From Prunella strophiata (taxonomy: Eukaryota > Chordata > Aves > Passeriformes > Prunellidae), in contig JAZBQD010000030.1 in NCBI GenBank assembly GCA_036583965.1, forward strand, positions 83,270,800 through 83,334,799: a stretch of 64,000 bases of DNA, written 5' to 3'. The position numbers and the translations under genes were made by a program. A model generated the notes under the pieces. The model saw nothing but the letters and a program-made list of their open reading frames with translations. It ran no database searches and had not been told where the DNA came from. This document shows, in pieces, positions 11,112-20,522 of the stretch (the stretch's first letter is position 1; each line of letters begins with the position of its first letter).

Positions 11112-12815
11112 AAGTAGCCAGGCAAAAAGAAAGTTGACTGTCCTCAGAACATGAAGTCTTGAAGCTCCTGGCAGCAGGATCACCAGGATTGGTGTTTCCC
11201 AAATAGCTTGCCATGCAATCCACCCAGAACCCAATCTCCTTGCAACACTGAAGAATTGCAGGATGTTTAGTTTTGATGACAAATGGGAAAGAAAGCAAAT
11301 ATCTAACTCCTCCATGAATCAGAAACATCATTGCCATCCAGCTGCATTAACTATATTAACTATGACTTTGGTGTGCAGGGAACTTTGTTTCACGTTCCTT
11401 TGGTGCTCTGCTTTTCAAATTGTGCTGAATGTAGCACAAGAGCTACAGAAACAGCCTCAGAGCAGCATGCCCACACTGCCCAAATATTTTCCTGTTTTCT
11501 CCCTCTTCTTCACAACAGCAGCATTGCCAGAACAAACCCAGTTTGCTATACCTGCCCTAGGATTTGTCATTGCACAGAGTTTCTCATTATGAAACAGAGC
11601 TAACCATGAAAGATTCTGTATCAAATAAATTTACTTCATCTGCTGGAGCAAATAATACAGATCTGGGCTTCAAAACATCTCCAGCATACTTGATATCTTG
11701 GAGGATATCAGGATTGTCTCCTGGATAACATGGGACAGGAAATGCCCCACATTGAAAGTGGGTAAGAGCTTCTTTTCCAAAAACCATCCACGAGCAGTAG
11801 GTGCAGCAGTGCAGGAAGAAACCCCTGAGAAATTAAGGGGAGCTGGAGATCTAGCTGGGACTTATTTCAGTCTGATTAGAAATTTTATCATTCAGCTCTT
11901 TGTGAGATATTTTTCAGCCATTCTTCAGTAAGGCAGATGTCTGCACCTTAAAAAAAATGTTGCTAGAAAATAAAATTTTGATTGAGAAATTCAGATTTGC
12001 AGAAAAATTTCTGAAAACAAAATTTTCCAAGAGATTGAGGTCTCCTGTCTAAGGTCCATGCTGCAGAAGTCCATGCTCTCAAGATGAACCTAGCACTGTG
12101 CCAGAGGTCTGACTAGGGAGTGTCTTAACCTTGGCATGAAACATGCATCCACAGCTCCCAAGTCTCTGAATTCTTTGCTGCAAACAGGGAGCAAGTAAAC
12201 CAATTAAACTGTGTTATAAGACATTTATAGAAATTATTTCTAAATTACACTTACTGGATGAAAAAAATTTTTGATCAGTACCAACCTGGGAAACACCAGA
12301 ACCATTGGCTGGACCAAAGGCTTGGTTCTGTGAAGTAATTTGCTTATCAGACTCTGCATCCCCTTGAGCATCTCTGGAAGGAGGACAGCTGAGACCCTAA
12401 ACAGATTCTGTACAAGAACAACATTCTTCTACTTCTGTATGTAACACTAGCTCTGGTGTTCTATTATCCTCTTCTCCTTTGTCCTTTGAGGATAGATCTT
12501 CCTCTTCTTTAAAGCCCTTCCCTCTAATCCTGCTAGCAGAAGGTTATTTCCCCTCTGCATGGTACTGTCTCCAGTCCACACCACCTCCTCTTCCAGGGAC
12601 ATCTCACATCTCCTGAATCTAACATCTCTTCTGCCAAAAACTTGATTTCAAAATCCTGTTTGGTCCTTCTTTGCATTTAGTATTTACAGGACTTGTAAGA
12701 AAGTCAGCTGTAGGTCTTACTCTCCCTGTGAGGCTGCTAATTGTGTCACCAGGGGCAGATAAAGAAAAGCAATGTTCCCTAGGTGGCATTCAAACTGTCC
12801 ATCCACATAGACATG
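11112..12815. other. Non-coding sequence, nothing recognised
   Basis: About 1.7 kb of unique sequence. Overlapping open frames of 66-109 codons at 11,031-11,931 on both strands carry no recognisable domain. Confidence 0.45.
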
Positions 12816-12817
12816 CC

Positions 12818-12852
12818 TCTTTTTTTCTTTTTTTTTCTTTTTTTTTTTTTTT
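12818..12852 (+). repeat. T-rich tract followed by acceptor-like TAATACAG
   Basis: About 35 nt of T, interrupted by two single C bases, run directly into TTAATACAG (AG at 12858-12859). The layout resembles a vertebrate 3' splice site, but poly(T) microsatellites followed by AG are common. Confidence 0.8.
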
Positions 12853-12859
12853 AATACAG

Positions 12860-14027
12860 TCAGTCTTGCCTAACTTGGAGTCACCTATCAGAAGCAGTTG
12901 CTATTTTGCCAGCTTCCAGAGGGTGTCTCTCAGATTTTGGTATCTTTACTCATTTGCTTGTCCTTCATCCTTATCTTCAGTGTTCCTTTAAGAAGCAGCT
13001 AGAAACACCCAGCAGCCACAGTCCATTAGTTCTAGCTTCCTTCCCCAAAGTGGTGTATCTCTCTGTGCTGTACTCATACCTTAAGCCTCCTCATACAGGA
13101 GCCTTTCAAGTCCAATACTTCCATTTTGCTCTTTGAATGAAAATTTCCACCTGAGTCTTTGCAGGCAAGGAAAAGCTGTCCTTCATCACACCAGAGACAC
13201 CACAGTGTTCATAATGAGAGCCAGAATGCACCTCATCTTCTGACCCATCATCCTTGGCCCTGCAGGCTGAGGGGACAGTGTGCAGCAACATGGGCACCAG
13301 TGCAAGCAAAGCTGTCAAAAGGGGACTGATGGCTCCATGACCTCTTTGCAAACTGCACCTCAGATAGTGACACCTGAACTTTATCTCCCTTGCTGATTGC
13401 TTAAAACTGCATGTTTTCAGTGGGTTTTCAGACTCATAGACACAAAAAAGTGTCACTTCTTTCTTCTCACTTATGCATGGTGTCCAGCTTTCATGATTGC
13501 TCGCTGGATGGGGATTACATAGCCTGGCTTGTGGCTGTGTCCTCAGAAGTAGATGGGTTTCTGCAAAAAGCCTTAAACCCATTAAAATCACCACTGACCA
13601 AATAGTAGTTACAAATCTAAATACCTCTGTGAATTTAGACTTTAATTACTGCACTCCTTTCATGACTCACAAAGAAACAGGTGGCAGGAGTCCAATTTAT
13701 ACACTCCCTTCTCCAATACATACAAGCCTTACAACAATGGATTTATCACTATGGACCTTCATTACTTTGATACCTTATACTTGTCTTTGTATATCTGATA
13801 TTTGATATCTGCCACTGTAGTTTCCCAAGGTATCCTGCCTTCTGCTGCTGCTGTCTGCCTTCTTTGGATTTTGGCTGTAATTCAGTCCCCTTCTCTTTTT
13901 CCATATGGTTTTTCTTTTACCCTTGTCATTAAAATCCAACTGAACTTTCCTGTTGTGCATTTAGCAACATGATGAACTTTAGCTAATCCCCAGTAGATGT
14001 TCAGGTCTATTTGTCCTCATTCTGTAA
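12860..14027. other. Non-coding sequence, nothing recognised
   Basis: Unique sequence. The minus-strand open frame at 13,106-13,594 (162 codons) is one of the longest in the window, but it has no familiar motif and overlaps other open frames on the plus strand. Confidence 0.45.
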
Positions 14028-14096
14028 ACAAAACAAAACAAAACAAAACAAAACAAAAAAAAAAAAAAAAAAAAAAAAAAAACCAAAAAAAAAAAA
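14028..14096 (+). repeat. (AAAAC)n microsatellite passing into poly(A)
   Basis: Several AAAAC units are followed by 29 consecutive A (14055-14083), CC, and 11 more A (14086-14096). Read on the minus strand it is a long T tract with TTTTG units ending in TTTGTTTACAG, another acceptor-like end. No element with a matching body lies upstream on the plus strand that would make this a retroposon tail. Confidence 0.9.
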
Positions 14097-17000
14097 CCCT
14101 ACCTGATATTCCGGCACCATCTAAATAAGCCAAATAGTGAAGAATGTGGACAAAATTTGTTCCCAGACTATTCAGCTCACATGCTGAATTTTCCAGTACC
14201 TGCCTGCACATCTGCTAAATTCCTCTGCATGTGTAGAGGAAAATTTGGTTTATTACCATTATATTTTTTCTGATTTTCACAGGCCCAGAACAAGATGTGA
14301 AGGCCAGACCCAGTAAAGACTCCTGCATCCACTAAGCAAGAGCTGTTATTTCTAACCTCTTGGTACCTTGTTCCCAGGGACTGACACCCAGAAGAAGTCA
14401 TTCACTGGGGTTAGTGGGAACCCTGAGCCAGGAATTCAAAAATGTCTGTTGGGTGTGCAGACCTAAAGCTAAAATCAGCTTTAGACCTTCCCATGGCCGG
14501 GCAGCAGCTAAGGGAGGGGAAACTGACATAAGAAATAGCAACTTATAGTTAATATGAAATTCTGAAGAAAAAACTAAGCACAGCACTGAAATGGTGCCTC
14601 CTCTTAGGTTTTTTTTTTCTTCCCAAGACTTCCTATTTGGTTTAGGGGTTTGAGTTCCTCCTTGTTCCTTTTCCAGCCTCATGAATGCAGAGGCTTGTAT
14701 TCCTTCAGGTGCAACAGGAAATAAATGCCAATATTTTCAGCCTTCTTGGTCTTTCAAGTCATGGAACATGTAATTCTACACTCCTCCAATATTATATTTG
14801 GCAAGGTCTAAAGCACCATCACAGCCCATAAACTAGAAAAGAAAAAGAATTTGTGATTAGGCATTTCTGAAAGCAGAAGCCAACAACACATTTTGAAGGT
14901 GCTTAAATTTCACAGCTCTGCCTTTTGAATATTCAGCATAAATTGAGGTCCATTTTACAAAAAAATCTCTGCTCCATTCACTTCTAATCATTTGGCAAGC
15001 TAGAATTAAAAGTAGAGTTTGCTGTTTTTTACAACAGAATATTGCACTATTATCTCATCCTGGTTTAACCCTCCTGCAACCCAGAACTGTTTCCATTTCT
15101 ACTACATTCTGTTCATGACATTTTTTACTTCAAAAAAGGCAACAATCTTTTTCAACAGCATTTAATGATGAAGTCTCAAGCAAAAAAACATTACTTTTTT
15201 GATGAGTAAGCCTTTTCAGCTATTTAGCACATGCCATGGAGGATCCTAACCAATAAACAGAGTGGGTGTTATGCAAATTTTTGATAACTAAAGCACACTT
15301 TGTTGACTTGGATTAGAACTGTTGAGTAGATTCACTAGTGAGGTTCCTTCCCAGTGTGAAACCTTCCCATAAGAAATGTTCATTACAGAGAGGGTGGTGA
15401 CTCCCCTTTGACAAAGGTTTCTGTTCTGTGGCTGTATGTAGACACAGACTTTGCAGATGGACTGAGACTGTGTGGTCTGCAAACTGTTTGGGCCTGAGCC
15501 AGCTCTGCTCCAGAACATGGAAAGCCAGGTTAAAGTGAAACTACATCCAAGCCAATAAAACCTCCTGGGAGCTTTACCATTTCTGTCACATCTGGGACCT
15601 GATTTTGGTTCTGTCTGCCTACCCTGGTTCATGAGCTGAAGTGTCCAAATCTTGGATGTCTCACTCCTTCTAGGAAAAAACATAATTCTTTATGGGCTAA
15701 AAGAATCTGCTGCAGAGTTCATGCAATGCTGTGAGCAGAAGGCAAATCTTCATCCCTGATAAATGAATAAGGAAACAGAAATGGCTTATTTGTGTACCTT
15801 ACTGTGCAGTGAGAACACACCTCACAATTCCCAGTGCAGATCTTGCAGGCTTGCACTGCCCTGGGAAATGAGCTGGAAGTTTTTAGCCCAGCATGGTGAA
15901 TGCAGGAGTCCCAGGCAGGACTGGTCAGGTCACTGCACCCCTGCTGTGTCTTCCTGTTAGCAGCACAAATGCAAGGGACAGGGTACCAGCAGGTAATGCC
16001 ACTTTTGGCCTGAGCTGCAGCATCCAGCAGGAGCTGCAGCTATCTTCCCAGGGAAACAGCCTTGCTGGCTCAGAGATTGCTGCAGTGACCCTCTCCAGCC
16101 CTGCCAGGCTGGTCATGGTCTCCAGAAGGAAAGTTTCCAATTATTCCATCCAGGTTTCAAACAACAAAGGCTGGTGAGCTTGATGTGAGGGAGGATATGA
16201 GGCTGCCAATAAGGATAGGCAGCTGCCCAGGGGAGAGCTGCAATTTCTGCAGGAGCTGATGGGTAGTAACTAAACATTTGAATCCCCAGTGTAATTGTAC
16301 CACATCCAGCAGAGTAAAATCCAGGTCATTTCCTCTTGCCTAGTACATTTAAGCTGTAAATCCTGTGGAGGAGACTGCTACCAGGTGACTGTACCCAGCA
16401 TGCTGATCCACACCTGCCACCACACTCATCATCACAGGCAGCTGAGGCTGAGGGCTGCCTGCAGCCCCCAGGGCTCCCAGGAGCAGGGCTGTGCTTCCAC
16501 CAAGCTCTGAAGCAAACAGCCATCCCTGCAGGAGGACATGGCCACTGTGTTGTGTGTGAGCTTTGCCACTTTTTGGCATTCATACACTTGTGACAAACTT
16601 CTCATGGCAAGCAGGATCAGTGCATTTATGCCTGGACACCAGCAATTAGTAATGCAGCATTTAGTCCAACCCTTTCTGAAGAGCACTGGCTGCATTATAT
16701 TGGCCAGTGCAATGACTGGACACAGACAGAAAAGACAAAGTATCAAATGTAACTCCTGCTCTCTCAGATATCTCTCATGCAACTCCTGCCAGAACTCATT
16801 GTAGGAGTGATTGGGGGTTTGGCCTCTCTCCTCCTTTTTGTACATTGAAGACACATCATCAGAACAGAAGAATCTACTCTGTCCTTTTAAGACCCCCCTT
16901 ACCAGCACAACAGCTTTTCCAACACCAGCATGGTATCTCTGTTTCTCTTGCAGCTCCTTTTTCTTTATCCTTGGTGTCTACTGCTGCAACCTCTGTCCCA

Positions 17001-17947
17001 CGTAAGGTTACACCAGAGCCCTGTACAATGATTTAATTTGCTTCCTTTGCTCTTCAGCCTAACTGGGATGCCAACACTGTGTTTAAATTATTTTCTGGGT
17101 TTTGTTACAAATCCTTCATTTAGTTTTCACTGCAAGAAGGTCATCAGAGACAGAGCTTGCTCTCAGATATTTTCATTACATACATAATACTTCTGCTGCC
17201 CCTGACTGAATAAAATCACAGCTTGGATGGTAATGCATCCTCAGAGCATACAAGTCCCAGTGTACTAGAGAGGGATGATTTTGTGGCTTAGATATTGATC
17301 TGAACAAGAGGGTTGCAGTCACATATAGCTGAGCTGGGAAATCCTGGGACTGCCTGAAGCCACAGGGCGCTCCCAAGACAGCAGCTAATGTTCAGTTGTC
17401 TGTCCTGGCAACAAAACAGCCACTATACATCACACTGCCTCCTTGAAGGAGGCATTGTCACAGTCCTTGTAGATCCAGACTGTTGTGGTCATGGTCCCAG
17501 GGTGGTGCCACAGGGATAATGGCAGTGCAGAGATGGGCACAGAACATCAGAGCTACAGGCAGCAGCAGTGTTGTAATCCTGGGCTCCCTGTGGGAGTCCT
17601 GGGTGCCTGGAGCAGGCAGGAGGGCAGGCTGAAGGACAGTGACCCCTGGGCCAGCTTATGAGACAAAGATCACACTGCCACCTCTGCTGCCAGTGCACCA
17701 TGAAAATCTGGATAAAACTCACAGCAACAACAGTGAACTCCAGCTGTGGTTGGGACAAAATCCCCAAACATGGGAGAAGTTGGTCAGTGCTGTGGGTACA
17801 AGCCAAGGTACAACAGCACAGCAGTGGCCAAGTGCAAACCATCTTCCACCTCGAGTAACAGGTGATTATCTTCTTCCACAGAAGCTCATTTTATCCATTG
17901 TAAAGTACTCAACTTCTTTAAAATGTTTGGATTTTTTGGGTTTGTGG
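14097..17947. other. Non-coding sequence; no gene recognised
   Basis: About 3.9 kb of unique sequence that is moderately GC-rich around 15.9-16.6 kb. Many short frames overlap on both strands (for example 16,432-16,908 minus, 158 codons), none with a known domain. A possible 48-nt exon at 16,954-17,001 is listed separately. Confidence 0.45.
16954..17001 (+). other. Candidate 48-nt exon by splice-site match (unproven)
   Basis: A good acceptor-like CTCTGTTTCTCTTGCAG ends at 16953, and a donor-like CCCAC|GTAAGG follows at 17002. The 48 nt between them are a multiple of three and open in all plus-strand frames inspected, so inclusion would not shift a frame. I do not recognise the encoded residues. 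Short segments between chance splice matches are expected in long non-coding DNA, so this is low confidence. Confidence 0.12.
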
Positions 17948-17964
17948 TTTTTTTTTTTTTTTTT
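17948..17964 (+). repeat. Poly(T) run
   Basis: Seventeen consecutive T followed by AAGAAC. A simple homopolymer with no associated element. Confidence 0.85.
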
Positions 17965-18436
17965 AAGAACTATTGATAGTATACTTGGAAGGTGTAGTAA
18001 ACTTGCCTTCATTCTGCAAGTTTGTTGGAAAGGTGCAGTTGGGCAGCAGAGAAAAATTCCTCAGGTAGATTTCAATGCATTCTTGAAAATAAAGACAAAA
18101 ACCCTCAGCATTAAAAAAGAAGGAAAGAAATAAAATCAGTCATGATTCTTTTAGCACAGTTCATCTAACAGCAGAGATATTAGTAAAAATATAAGTATCA
18201 GCAGAAAAGTGTTCACAACCTAGTGCTGATGATTTAAGAGTAGTCAGGGATTCAGAAGATATTTTAATATGCCAGCAGCAGGGGGCTTAAAACTACCAAA
18301 AAATATTGTGATTTAAAGGGGAAGTTATCAATGTTAAAACATCAGTTTGTGTCTCACTCACCTTCTGTCTATTTTGCTGGCTCTGTCTCTCACCTGGAAA
18401 GTCCAGAAGCAGGAGTAAGGGTGGGGGTTTTGTCCG
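17965..18436. other. Non-coding sequence, nothing recognised
   Basis: Unique sequence between two T runs. No repeat family or exon seen. Confidence 0.4.
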
Positions 18437-18459
18437 TTTTTTTTTTTTTTTTTTTTTTT
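18437..18459 (+). repeat. Poly(T) run followed by CCCTCTTTTAATAG
   Basis: About 23 consecutive T run into a pyrimidine-rich stretch ending in TAATAG (AG at 18472-18473), again acceptor-like in form. The tract lies about 75 bp upstream of a CR1 tail. Confidence 0.85.
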
Positions 18460-18536
18460 CCCTCTTTTAATAGAAAATTGCATCTGAGAGCAAGCACATT
18501 CACAGTCAGGGTGAATTCTATTTCCCACTAGACACA

Positions 18537-18950
18537 TAGAATGGTTTGAGTTGGAAGGGACCTTAAAGACCATCTAGTTCCACCTCCCCTGCCATGGACA
18601 GGGACACCTTCCACTAGATCAGGTTAGTCAAAGCCCCATCCAACCTGTCCTTGAAAACTTCCAGGGATGGGCCATCCATAACTTCTCTGGGCAACCTGTG
18701 CTGGTGCCTCAACACCTTCATAGATAGGAATCTATCAATTCCTCATAGATAGGAATTTCTTCCTAACATCTGATTTAAATGTCTCCTCTTTCAGTTTTAA
18801 ATTCTTCCCTCTCGTCCTATCCCTCTCTGTCCATGTAAAACATCCTTCCCCCTCCTTTTTAAGCCTTCTTTACACACTGAAAGGCTGCAATAAGCTCTCC
18901 CCAAGATTTCTCTTCTCCAGGGTGAACAGCCTCTGCTCTCACATCTTTTC
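18537..18950 (-). mobile_element. CR1 LINE 3' fragment (about 410 bp)
   Basis: It begins CATAGAATGGTTTGAGTTGG and continues through GGGACCTTAAAGACCATCTA, the GCCATGGACAGGGACACC block and TTCCACTAGATCAGG. It then matches CCCCATCCAACCTGTCCTTG, CCAGGGATGGGCCATCC, TTCTCTGGGCAACCTGTG and, near the far end, CTCTTCTCCAGGGTGAACAG. This is the reverse complement of the CR1 3' untranslated region and the region just upstream, so the element is on the minus strand with its 3' end at 18537. A 14-bp word (18718-18731) is repeated at 18743-18756, an internal duplication absent from the consensus as I know it. The truncated 5' end stops about 45 bp before the CpG island. Confidence 0.93.
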
Positions 18951-18994
18951 TGACGCTAGTTACCCTGGAAGAGGCAGGGTAATGTCCTTCACTC

Positions 18995-19275
18995 TGTGAC
19001 AACACAACCCGGCGCTCCTGCTCTCCCCGAGCCGCAAGCCGCTGCTGATGCTCGCCCAAGGAGATGTGAGCACACCGCACACCCATCCACCCGGAGCGCC
19101 TCCGGGCGAGCGGGCGGAGCAGCGGCGGGGCCTGCAGGTGGTGCTGTTTCATTGTTTCATTGTGGAAAGGCTCCCTGTGCCCTCCCCTCCCCTCCCGGAC
19201 GCGCCCGGCGGGAGCGGCGCTGGCCCCGCGGAGCTCCGCGCTGCGCTCCGGGACACCCCGCGGGCGTGTCGGAAA
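18995..19275. promoter_or_regulatory. CpG island, candidate promoter
   Basis: This is the only CpG-dense interval of the window. It runs from AACCCGGCGCTCC to CCCGCGGGCGTGTCGG and holds some 35-40 CpG dinucleotides by eye in about 280 bp. It includes GC-box-like words (GGGCGG at about 19,108) and GC-rich blocks such as GGACGCGCCCGGCGGG and CCCCGCGGAGCTCCGCGC. The surrounding 60 kb is CpG-poor. In vertebrates such islands usually mark housekeeping or developmental promoters and first exons, and they stay CpG-rich only if unmethylated in the germ line. No TATA box is evident. Direction is uncertain. A plus-strand reading is favoured weakly by a spliceable segment at 20,311-20,522 and a donor-like GGAAG|GTACGG at 19,426. 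A minus-strand frame (18,859-19,293) crosses into CR1 and is likely spurious. Confidence 0.65.
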
Positions 19276-19544
19276 ACATCCTGCCATTATCATCCTCTGA
19301 TAACCCAGCTCCCAGGAACAGAATCCTCCAGGGATACCAAGAGAATGCCATCAGCTGCCGACGTGGTGTGATCACAGCTTCCTCTGATTCAGCGGGCAGA
19401 GGGTTGTCCCTTTGCAGGAGGGAAGGTACGGCCTTATAATAGAAGACTGGGTTTTGGGCATCCCCCTGGAAGACACCCGCACTAAATCCTGAGTTACTCC
19501 ACTCTTGACAGGCAGTACCAGGAGGCCACGCACACAGCAGCAGA

Positions 19545-19640
19545 AGAGCAATATGGTCTAGTGGAAGTTTTCCATGCTCATGGCAGGGGTCTGGAACTAG
19601 GTGGTCTTTAAGGTCCATTCCAACCCAAACTATCCTGTGA
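19545..19640 (+). mobile_element. CR1 LINE 3'-end fragment
   Basis: The segment GGTCTAGTGGAAG, CTCATGGCAGGGG, TGGAACTAGGTGGTCTTTAA, GGTCCATTCCAACCCAAAC, then TATCCTGTGATCAA is the plus-strand CR1 3' end. Its final ATTCTATGATTCT has been mutated to ATCCTGTGATCAA. About 95 bp survive. It is the mirror partner of the minus-strand CR1 at 18,537, so the CpG island is bracketed by two CR1 copies whose truncated 5' ends both face it. A transcript spanning both would contain about 85 nt of imperfect complementarity. Confidence 0.9.
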
Positions 19641-20310
19641 TCAATTAGTTTAAATAAAACCTCCAGATTTGTAAAAGCTCAGCACACCTACACAATGCCA
19701 ATTCCTCCTGCAAATTTGCCAGATTCTGCCTGACTCCCTAGTCACCCAAAAGTAACTTTAACACCTGACCTTTGATTCCTGTCACCCTGATTTTTTAAGT
19801 TTCTCTAAAGCTTTCTGATGTTTATATGCTTGTGCAGAACTTTCTCACACACTTTTTGTAAATAACTTATTGTTTTGAATTCGTCTATGAGGGACGAGCA
19901 ACTTGATGGACTGTTGGGTTTTCCAGTGGCATTGAGGAGGTAGCACTGTCACCCTCCAATGACACTGGCATTTCAGAAATCTATAAATGGAGTCAGAATT
20001 CAATAAACTTCCTCTTTTTGCTCTCTCACACCTTGCAAAGAGCTGCTGTCCACATCGTGTTGTTTCGTGTCCTACAGCAACAGAATCCTTCTGCAGCACC
20101 ATTCCAGCAGCCCAAAAATGATCTCTTAAAGAACTGTAAATTTGTTCCTTGTTCTGTCCTTGGGACACAACCAGCCATACAAAACACCTATCATTTACCA
20201 GAGGTGCAAAGGGCATGATGTGCAAAGGAGTCTCACAAATTTCAGAGAATAAATTTCCAGCCTCTTTCACTTAGACTCTGCACCTTTAAACCACACTACT
20301 TCTTCTGCAG
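19641..20310. other. Non-coding sequence between CR1 tail and candidate exon
   Basis: Unique sequence. It ends in a strong acceptor-like pyrimidine stretch, CACACTACTTCTTCTGCAG (AG at 20,309-20,310). A minus-strand frame at 19,845-20,270 has no recognisable domain. Confidence 0.45.
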
Positions 20311-20522
20311 TGCTTGTCTGCAGCCTTTTAGTGAGAAGGGGAGAGAGCAGAGAGAAAAGCCAGGGAAGGGAGAAGAAAGCAAAAAAATCTCAGGTTTTTG
20401 TATCAAAAACCTGCCTAGCTGCAAAAGGACTGGAGGCAGGGGAGAGTGGGGGGAAGAAGTGAAAAGAGGAAAAGGACAGAAAAGTCCAAAAGTTCTGTGT
20501 GGTGAGATAAGGAAACTTGGAG
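20311..20522 (+). other. Candidate exon downstream of the CpG island (unproven)
   Basis: A 212-nt segment has a strong acceptor match (CACTACTTCTTCTGCAG ending 20,310) and a strong donor match (TTGGAG|GTAAGT, GT at 20,523). It is strikingly purine-rich (GAGAAG, GAAGAA, GGAAAAGG words), a composition common in exonic splicing enhancers. The frame beginning GCT at 20,312 is open for 70 codons and encodes a basic, Lys/Arg/Glu/Gly-rich stretch including FSEKGREQREKPGKGEE. I do not recognise it, and the purine bias alone would suppress stop codons. Lying 1.0 kb downstream of the island on the plus strand, it may be exon 2 of an unannotated non-coding RNA or a 5' leader. Confidence 0.3.

Noticed and set aside
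13106..13594. 162-codon minus-strand open frame
   Set aside because: No known motif, overlapped by open frames on the plus strand, and no Kozak or splice context that I could defend.
14463..14484. 8-bp inverted repeat CTAAAGCT / AGCTTTAG
   Set aside because: Stems of this length are expected several times by chance in 64 kb.
17639..18133. 164-codon plus-strand open frame
   Set aside because: It runs through a poly(T) tract (read as a run of Phe) and ends in Lys-rich low complexity; not credible as a gene.
18859..19293. 144-codon minus-strand frame across the CpG island
   Set aside because: Its C-terminal third is the antisense reading of a CR1 3' region and the rest is GC-rich sequence that naturally lacks stops.
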